From positions 1 to 5,209 of the forward strand of contig JAJONK010000233.1 in the NCBI GenBank assembly GCA_021323355.1: DNA of 5,209 bases, written 5' to 3'. The translations under genes were made by a program, and so were the position numbers. The notes under the pieces were generated by a model, which was not told the origin of the DNA, searched no databases, and saw nothing but the letters and a program-made list of their open reading frames with translations. Origin of the DNA: Deltaproteobacteria bacterium (GTDB lineage: Bacteria > Desulfobacterota > Binatia > UBA9968). Shown in pieces: positions 1 through 3,707 of the stretch (positions within the stretch are counted from its first letter, which is position 1; the number at the start of each line of letters is the position of its first letter).

Positions 1-357
1 CATCAAATTTTTGCGCTTAAACTCGGCCGGATCCATGCCGAGCTTGCGCGCCACCTCATCCATCTGGCTTTCGTTGGCGAAAAATCCCTGAGGGTCGCCA
101 GGGGCGCGCATGTGCCCGCAGGGGATTTTATTGGTGTAAACCATACGTTCTTCGATCAAACAGTTGGCAATCTTGTAGGGACCGGCGCAAGTCGACGCGC
201 CGATCAAATACCCTGCCGGCTTCATCGATCCGTAAGCGCCGCTGTCGAATATGAAATCCAGATGATGAGCGACGATGGCGCCATCTTTTTTCACGCCGGT
301 TCTGGCCCTGATGATCGCGGCATGACGCGGATTACCGGCAGTGAGTTCTTCGCCCAT
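1..357 (-). CDS. Molybdenum hydroxylase large subunit, continuation of the same gene in another frame, partial at window edge
   Basis: This is the downstream part of the gene at 332-1126, shifted by one base. It reads MGEELTAGNPRHAAIIRART and onward, through DSGAYGSMKPAGYLIG and YTNKIPCGHMRAPGDPQG, to FANESQMDEVARKLGMDPAE. All of these are recognisable molybdopterin-domain motifs of the family. The GHMRAPGDPQ segment occupies the place of the active-site loop that reads AYxCSFR in true form I CO dehydrogenase, so this is not a classical CO dehydrogenase. The frame is open for all 119 codons and continues beyond position 1. An ATG exists at 357, but it lacks a clear Shine-Dalgarno site. It is better seen as an accident of the break than as a real start. 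The two frames overlap by 26 nt. Confidence 0.85.
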   Translation of the reverse strand, partial: MGEELTAGNPRHAAIIRARTGVKKDGAIVAHHLDFIFDSGAYGSMKPAGYLIGASTCAGPYKIANCLIEERMVYTNKIPCGHMRAPGDPQGFFANESQMDEVARKLGMDPAEFKRKNLM

Positions 358-1126
358 CCATGAACCCGCCCTTGCCACCAAAGTCGCCACCGATATGCAT
401 CGGATGGAACACCAGCTTTTCCTTATCGATACCGGTACAATTGGACAGCTGGTTGCGAACCGCAAACGGTGTCTTGCTGCACGACCAAATCTTGGCGCCG
501 CCACTTGGATCGGCACTGACGACGCAAGCATGGGGCTCGAGATAGGATTGGTGAGTGACTTGGGTTGTGAAGGTGTTTTCGACGATCACGTCCGCCTGTC
601 TGAAACCGGCTTCGATATCGCCCTTGCCCCATTTTAGGTAAGCAAACACGTTGCTGACCTTTTCCACCGGTACAGGAAGGCCTTTATAGGAAAGCAGGTC
701 GGGATGAAGAATCGGCGCATCATCTTCTATTGCCGCGAGCGGATCGAGCAACGGTTCCATTTCATCGTATTCAACTTCGATCAATTCGAGCGCCTGCTCC
801 GCCGCGAGTCTGGTTTCAGCGGCGACCGCCGCAACTTTTTCGCCGATGAAGCGCACCAATCCATCCGCCAGAACCGGGTTATCGTAGATGCACCTGCCGA
901 TTCTCAATCCAGTTACATCCTCTCCGGTAATCACCGCTTTAACGCCCGGCACCTGGCGCGCCTTTTCGGTGTCGATCTTGGTAATCCGACCGGACGAAAT
1001 CGGGCTTCGCAAAACCTTGCCCCAAAGAATGTCCGGCAGATTCACGTCAGCGCTGTAAAGCGCCCTTCCGGTAACCTTTAACTCACCCTCGATGCGCGGT
1101 GTTGGTCGCCCCACTACCTGGGTCAT
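332..1126 (-). CDS. Molybdenum hydroxylase large subunit (xanthine dehydrogenase/CoxL family), N-terminal part of a broken gene
   Basis: This is the N-terminal 264 codons of a molybdopterin-binding catalytic subunit of the xanthine dehydrogenase/CO dehydrogenase family, cytosolic enzymes that hydroxylate heterocycles, aldehydes or CO with partner FAD and 2Fe-2S subunits. The opening VGRPTPRIEGELKVTGRALY and the a/b hammerhead domain (about residues 18-125, with GEKVAAVAAE at 95-104) are typical. The cofactor domain then begins, with QSYLEPH at 193-199 and the molybdopterin-contacting GGDFGGK at 246-252. After FMD (255-257) the frame runs into GRRTHCR and a stop, while the family sequence resumes in the next frame (see the 1-357 entry). 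The start is secure: GGAGGT lies 5 nt upstream of the ATG. No FAD or iron-sulfur subunit is visible in the window. The substrate cannot be told. As it stands the product would lack most of the cofactor domain and should be inactive. Confidence 0.9.
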   Translation of the reverse strand: MTQVVGRPTPRIEGELKVTGRALYSADVNLPDILWGKVLRSPISSGRITKIDTEKARQVPGVKAVITGEDVTGLRIGRCIYDNPVLADGLVRFIGEKVAAVAAETRLAAEQALELIEVEYDEMEPLLDPLAAIEDDAPILHPDLLSYKGLPVPVEKVSNVFAYLKWGKGDIEAGFRQADVIVENTFTTQVTHQSYLEPHACVVSADPSGGAKIWSCSKTPFAVRNQLSNCTGIDKEKLVFHPMHIGGDFGGKGGFMDGRRTHCR

Positions 1127-1131
1127 CTCTT

Positions 1132-1137
1132 ACCTCC
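1132..1137 (-). promoter_or_regulatory. Shine-Dalgarno site of the molybdo-hydroxylase gene
   Basis: On the minus strand GGAGGT precedes the ATG at 1126 with a 5-nt spacer (AAGAG). It is a near-perfect ribosome binding site and fixes the start of the gene. Its first base is also the last base of the palindrome at 1137-1152. Confidence 0.8.
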
Positions 1138-1159
1138 AAGAACTTGTTCTTGAGAACAA
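1137..1159. promoter_or_regulatory. Candidate operator: two overlapping palindromes built from GTTCT/AGAAC half-sites
   Basis: CAAGAAC-TT-GTTCTTG (1137-1152) is a perfect 7-2-7 inverted repeat. TTGTTCT-TG-AGAACAA (1144-1159) is a second perfect 7-2-7 repeat sharing the middle half-site. The cores GAA, TTC and GAA therefore alternate in orientation at exact 7-bp steps (1140, 1147, 1154). The array sits directly upstream of the Shine-Dalgarno site of the molybdo-hydroxylase gene. It could be a repressor site or an RNA hairpin that affects ribosome access. No regulator gene is present in the window, so the binding protein is unknown. Confidence 0.45.
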
Positions 1160-1179
1160 CGGCTGCTTGATACGAGTCA

Positions 1180-1209
1180 TTTCTAGGCTTGAATGTGTTC
1201 GGTTGTCCA
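1180..1209 (-). promoter_or_regulatory. Possible sigma-70-type promoter for the molybdo-hydroxylase gene
   Basis: On the minus strand TGGACA (1209-1204, 5 of 6 to TTGACA) is followed after 18 nt by TAGAAA (1185-1180, 4 of 6 to TATAAT). Transcription from here would begin near 1173, placing the GTTCT/AGAAC array just downstream of the start, where a bound repressor could block. The match is only moderate and many such pairs occur by chance. Confidence 0.25.
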
Positions 1210-1346
1210 GCGATAGCAGAGCGGTTATTTCGATGAACACGCCGATCGGTGGAGATAACTCCTTTGCAATCGACGCTGACGAAATTTTGGGTGCAGCTTA
1301 TCAAGGCGATCGTGCGCTCAGACTGTAATCAATCATTTCTGCAGAT

Positions 1347-1374
1347 GGCCGCCGAGCATGATTGCTCGGTGGCC
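1347..1374. terminator. Strong hairpin between flavin reductase and molybdo-hydroxylase genes, without a T-tract
   Basis: GGCCGCCGAGCA (1347-1358) and TGCTCGGTGGCC (1363-1374) form a 12-bp stem with a TGAT loop. On the plus strand one pair is G-U. On the minus-strand transcript that pair becomes an A-C mismatch. It lies about 40 nt past the flavin reductase stop codon. There is no run of T on either side in either direction, so it is not a canonical intrinsic terminator. It may act as a transcript-end or processing hairpin. The rest of 1127-1411 shows no credible gene. Confidence 0.4.
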
Positions 1375-1411
1375 AGGGCTTTCCAATGACGAGGAATCGC
1401 CGGAGCTGAAG

Positions 1412-1891
1412 CTAAGAATCAGGCAGGCGCTGGTACTTTCCTTTGAAAAAAAGCAGTGGCCGTCCGTCCGTGGCATTGGCGTTGACGATTTCGCCGACAA
1501 CGATGGTATGATCGCCGCCGTCGTAGCACTGAGTAATTTTGCACTCCACATAGCCGAGCGCCGCATCGAGAATCGCTGCCCCGTTCTGGCCGGAGTGCCA
1601 CTGCAGGCCGGCAAACTTATCAATCCCCTTGGTCGCAAAACGACGCGACACCTCTTCCTGATCTTCGCTGAGAAAATTTACCGTGAAACCGTTCTGCAAG
1701 TTGAAGCACGCATAGCACTGCGCGCTTTTGTCAACGCTGATCAAGACCAGCGGTGGATTCAGTGATAGCGACATGAAAGCGTTGGCTGTGAGTCCGTTTG
1801 GATTTCCGTCTTTATCTTGGGTCGTAATCACGGTAACGCCAGTGGCAAAATGGCCCATGACGCGCCGGAGCTCTTGTGGTTCGATCGACAT
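1412..1891 (-). CDS. Flavin reductase-like protein (flavin_reduct, split-barrel FMN-binding family)
   Basis: The 159-residue product has the usual length of short NAD(P)H:flavin oxidoreductases (HpaC/SsuE-like reductase components). These supply reduced FMN or FAD to a separate monooxygenase in the cytosol. Family signatures run in order: the N-terminal FATGVTVITT (15-24), then NGLTANAFMSLSLNPPLVLI (32-51), the barrel strand FTVNFLSEDQEEVSRRFA (69-86), and GDHTIVVGEI (126-135), which carries the conserved DH before the last strands. The N-terminus matches the family without missing residues, so the ATG at 1891 is likely right even though only AT-rich sequence and no good Shine-Dalgarno site precedes it. 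No cognate monooxygenase is in the window. The molybdo-hydroxylase downstream on the same strand does not normally need one. The gene is divergent from the thiol dioxygenase operon and shares its control region. It could instead be a flavoprotein with another role. Confidence 0.88.
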   Translation of the reverse strand: MSIEPQELRRVMGHFATGVTVITTQDKDGNPNGLTANAFMSLSLNPPLVLISVDKSAQCYACFNLQNGFTVNFLSEDQEEVSRRFATKGIDKFAGLQWHSGQNGAAILDAALGYVECKITQCYDGGDHTIVVGEIVNANATDGRPLLFFKGKYQRLPDS

Positions 1892-1912
1892 GATTTTTCG
1901 GGAATTTTTTAA

Positions 1913-1942
1913 GTGCTACCAGAGTTAACCTGATGCTGTCAA
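1913..1942 (-). promoter_or_regulatory. Candidate promoter for the flavin reductase gene
   Basis: A perfect -35 hexamer TTGACA lies on the minus strand at 1942-1937. The best -10 at 18-nt spacing is TAGCAC (1918-1913), which is weak (3 of 6). The -35 falls between, and slightly into, two of the CCTGAT half-sites, so a protein bound there would compete with RNA polymerase. The leader to the ATG at 1891 would be short, about 15 nt, which agrees with the lack of a Shine-Dalgarno site. Confidence 0.35.
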
Positions 1943-1954
1943 TCAGGGTAAAAT
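1925..1954 (+). promoter_or_regulatory. Candidate promoter for the cupin-persulfide dioxygenase operon
   Basis: TTAACC (1925-1930, 4 of 6 to TTGACA) is followed after 18 nt by TAAAAT (1949-1954, 5 of 6 to TATAAT). Transcription would start near 1961, giving a leader of about 130 nt before the cupin ATG at 2094. The hexamers overlap the CCTGAT half-sites and the opposing promoter. Confidence 0.35.
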
Positions 1955-1964
1955 AACCTGATTG
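1926..1964. promoter_or_regulatory. Candidate divergent operator: three CCTGAT half-sites in alternating orientation
   Basis: TAACCTGAT (1926-1934), CAATCAGG (1940-1947, inverted) and TAACCTGATTG (1954-1964) make two inverted repeats sharing the middle unit. The first is CCTGAT-N7-ATCAGG, extendable to TTAaCCTGAT/ATCAGGgTAA with one mismatch pair. The second is the perfect 8-bp CAATCAGG-N9-CCTGATTG. The outer copies are also direct repeats of TAACCTGAT 28 bp apart. The array lies in the divergent intergenic region over candidate promoters for both sides, which suggests one regulator controlling the flavin reductase and the thiol dioxygenase operon. The regulator family cannot be named from the site. 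Confidence 0.5.
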
Positions 1965-1981
1965 CGGGCGGCGCACGCAGG

Positions 1982-2004
1982 TGGATGAGGTCTCTAGTCA
2001 TCCA
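1982..2004 (+). other. Small hairpin in the leader of the cupin operon
   Basis: TGGATGA (1982-1988) and TCATCCA (1998-2004) form a perfect 7-bp stem with a 9-nt loop in the predicted 5' leader. It does not resemble a riboswitch I know, has no T-tract, and lies too far from the ATG to hide the ribosome binding site by itself. The remaining leader up to 2079 shows nothing recognisable. Confidence 0.3.
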
Positions 2005-2080
2005 ATTGCCAGCGGCTAGTAACGCCATTCTTCTCATGTGCTAGACGATTCCTTACGGAACATGGTAAAGATGAAATTCA

Positions 2081-2089
2081 AAGGAGGTG
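2081..2089 (+). promoter_or_regulatory. Shine-Dalgarno site of the cupin gene
   Basis: AAGGAGGTG is an almost complete anti-16S match. The GGAGG core is 6 nt from the ATG at 2094, so strong translation of the cupin is expected. It settles the start of the gene. Confidence 0.85.
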
Positions 2090-2093
2090 CCCA

Positions 2094-2657
2094 ATGGCGG
2101 TACAAGAACGAAAAGCGGAGAGCTCGTTTGACAGATACATCGCCGAGGTTCGCGCCGTTTGGGGCGATGGCAAAGATCCCCAGCTGCCCCACAAGATAGC
2201 CGCGTTGATGGAAAAGTTGTTTGCCAGCACCAGCGCCGACGATCCTTGGATGGCGCAGATCATTCGAGAGGGCAAGCCGTCGCGCGAGCTCTATCGAGAC
2301 ATCGAGCACGGATTCATCCAAATGGGCCATGTGCACCAACCAGGACATGGCAATACGCCGCACGACCATGGCCCATGCTGGGTTGTTTATGGGGCCTTCA
2401 GCGGTCTCACTGAAATCACTAAATACAAACGCACCGACGACGGTTCACAACCAGGCAGAGCAATTATTGAAAAAGATGAACTCCATCGGCTATCCCCCGG
2501 CACGGTCAAACCCTATCTGCCCGGCGAAATTCATTCGACCCATGCGGTCGAAGGACCTGGCGTGGTCTTTCGTTTTCTAAGCTATGATTTAGATAAGATC
2601 CACCGCAGCCGATACAACATGGAAAAAGAAACCATCATTCCTGTTCCTGCTAACTGA
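2094..2657 (+). CDS. Cysteine-dioxygenase-like cupin (thiol dioxygenase family)
   Basis: This 187-residue cupin resembles bacterial thiol dioxygenases, cytosolic mononuclear iron enzymes that turn a small thiol such as cysteine or 3-mercaptopropionate into its sulfinate with O2. The core reads GHGNTPHDHGPC (84-95) and aligns with GHGSSIHDH of mammalian cysteine dioxygenase (from memory), giving iron ligands H90 and H92. The third ligand is probably H147 in PGEIHSTHA. Y164 lies 17 residues after H147, the same spacing as H140 to Y157 in the mammalian enzyme, so the catalytic Tyr appears kept. The Ser and His of that enzyme's Ser-His-Tyr triad are R160 and L162 here. R68 may be the carboxylate-binding arginine. 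C95 is near but not at the place of the crosslinking Cys93. About 60 N-terminal residues are helical and polar, with no signal peptide. It is the first gene of an operon with the persulfide dioxygenase. The substrate is not predictable. A related non-thiol cupin oxygenase remains possible. Confidence 0.82.
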   Translation: MAVQERKAESSFDRYIAEVRAVWGDGKDPQLPHKIAALMEKLFASTSADDPWMAQIIREGKPSRELYRDIEHGFIQMGHVHQPGHGNTPHDHGPCWVVYGAFSGLTEITKYKRTDDGSQPGRAIIEKDELHRLSPGTVKPYLPGEIHSTHAVEGPGVVFRFLSYDLDKIHRSRYNMEKETIIPVPAN

Positions 2658-2667
2658 CCGGCCGACC

Positions 2668-3381
2668 ATGAGCGCAGGTAATATCATTTTCGAGCAGATC
2701 CGGTCGAGCGGGTGCCTGTCCTATCTCCTGTGCTGTCCTGAGAAAAAAAAATGCGTCGTCATCGATCCGGAGCTCGACAAGGCCGACGAGTACATCGAGC
2801 TGGCTAAATTTTTTTCCTCGGAACTGCTTTACGCGATCGATACCCATACCCATGCCGATCATAACTCTGCGTGCAAGGTGCTGCGCGAGAAGCATGGCAT
2901 CAAGGTGATCATGCACGAAGCCACCGATGCGCCCTACATCGACGTGGCGGTCAAAGATGGAGACGTCATTTCTTTCGGCAGCCAGTCGATCAAAGTGATC
3001 TACACTCCCGGACACACTCAAGACGCCATGTGCCTTTTATGCCGCGACCGTATTTTTACCGGTGATACGCTCCTCATCGGCGGCTGCGGCAGAACCGACT
3101 TACCCGGCGGCAGCGCCGAACAACAATATGAGAGCTTGCGCAAGCTGCGCGCTCTTGGCGATGAGATTCGGGTTTATCCCGGCCATGATTATCGCGAAGC
3201 GGTTTCAACTCTGGGCGATGAAAAGCAAAAAAACACGCGCCTGCTATTTCCGAGCAAAGAAGAGTTCGTGCAGTTCATGACCTCGCGCAAACCACCCTTG
3301 CCGCGAAAAATCGAAGGCGCTCTCGAATGGAATCGCACGCCGATTCAAGGCACCCAAAGAGGCATGGGTGAAGGGATCTAA
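2668..3381 (+). CDS. Persulfide dioxygenase (ETHE1-type metallo-beta-lactamase fold)
   Basis: This 237-residue protein matches persulfide dioxygenases, which oxidise glutathione persulfide to sulfite and glutathione with O2 at a single iron. The fold signature THTHADHNSA covers 59-68 and PGHT covers 114-117. FTGDTLLIGGCGRTDLPGGS (130-149) is the diagnostic stretch, followed by YPGHDY (170-175). By alignment with human ETHE1 the iron ligands are H60, H116 and D133. C140 and R142 lie in the GCGRTD substrate region. No rhodanese domain is fused. The C-terminal 60 residues form a polar tail after KNTRL, where the family usually has NPRL. No signal peptide is seen, so it is cytosolic. It begins 10 nt after the cupin stop codon without a clear Shine-Dalgarno site, suggesting translational coupling. 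Its role with the cupin is probably sulfane-sulfur or thiol oxidation. Glyoxalase II is less likely because of the GCGRTD motif. Confidence 0.9.
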   Translation: MSAGNIIFEQIRSSGCLSYLLCCPEKKKCVVIDPELDKADEYIELAKFFSSELLYAIDTHTHADHNSACKVLREKHGIKVIMHEATDAPYIDVAVKDGDVISFGSQSIKVIYTPGHTQDAMCLLCRDRIFTGDTLLIGGCGRTDLPGGSAEQQYESLRKLRALGDEIRVYPGHDYREAVSTLGDEKQKNTRLLFPSKEEFVQFMTSRKPPLPRKIEGALEWNRTPIQGTQRGMGEGI

Positions 3382-3502
3382 CAGCCTGCTGAAAAGATTC
3401 ATATGCTCGTTGCGCTCGTCCGACTCCTTCAACGTACCGAAGCGTACGCCTCAGCTCATCGAACGTCGCGCGCCTTGCCTGTGAGGTCTTTTGAGCAGCC
3501 TG
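3382..3502. mobile_element. MITE-like palindromic element with terminal inverted repeats
   Basis: The 121-bp unit is bounded by CAGCCTGCTGAAAAGA (3382-3397) and TCTTTTGAGCAGCCTG (3487-3502), which are inverted repeats matching at 14 of 16 positions. A central hairpin CGTAC-CGAAGC-GTACG (3433-3448) lies almost exactly at its midpoint. It codes for no transposase, so it would be non-autonomous. It begins at the base after the TAA of the persulfide dioxygenase and could serve as its transcript end. A target-site duplication is not evident. A partial third copy of the end may lie at 3512-3527 (TCTTTCAGCAAGTTG-like). The reading is inferred from structure; copy number in the genome is unknown. Confidence 0.5.
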
Positions 3503-3535
3503 CAAACAGAGTCTTTCAGCAAGTTGCAATTTAAG

Positions 3536-3617
3536 GGACAGGATATTAGGCCTGATCAAATAACGCACCAACGACATCTCATTGGCGACGATTCTTTGAG
3601 TTTGATAAAACCTGTCC
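3536..3617. repeat. Nested palindrome (possible second non-autonomous element or structured RNA)
   Basis: Three concentric inverted repeats share roughly one centre: GGACAGG/CCTGTCC (3536-3542, 3611-3617), ATCAAA/TTTGAT (3555-3560, 3601-3606) and CGCaCCAA/TTGGCG with one bulged base (3564-3571, 3582-3587). Together they would fold an 82-nt stem with internal loops. It lies between the MITE-like unit and recQ and contains no convincing gene. The stretch from 3618 to 3707 shows no further clear feature apart from the possible recQ start region. Confidence 0.4.
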
Positions 3618-3707
3618 ATTCTCCCCGAATGCTTTTAGTACCAGAGATTGATTTTTCGGAAGTTCTTTAGCCCCTCTCCAGGGATCTCCACTGCGGTGCG
3701 AAAGAAC

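Noticed and set aside
704..1081. Plus-strand open frame of 125 codons opposite the molybdo-hydroxylase
   Set aside because: It is antisense to the conserved hammerhead domain, and its arginine- and phenylalanine-rich translation has no family resemblance.
1140..1157. SOS (LexA) box reading of the GAAC/GTTC array
   Set aside because: The spacing (GAAC-N2-GTTC, and GAAC to GAAC with 10 nt between) does not fit the Gram-positive GAAC-N4-GTTC or the alphaproteobacterial GTTC-N7-GTTC boxes.
1083..1328. Opposed small open frames (73 and 78 codons) between flavin reductase and molybdo-hydroxylase
   Set aside because: They overlap the start of the molybdo-hydroxylase gene, have no good ribosome binding site, and their translations show no recognisable motif.
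3275..3619. Minus-strand open frame of 114 codons across the 3' end of the persulfide dioxygenase and the palindromic elements
   Set aside because: It crosses the MITE-like unit and overlaps the end of a well-supported gene antisense. It has no ribosome binding site and no family motif, so it is probably a by-product of the repeat.
1892..3670. Short repeated string TGATTTTTCGG (1892 and 3649 regions), each near a TACCAGAG
   Set aside because: An 11-mer repeat is expected a few times by chance in 5 kb. The order of the two strings differs between the sites, and the sequences are AT-rich spacers.
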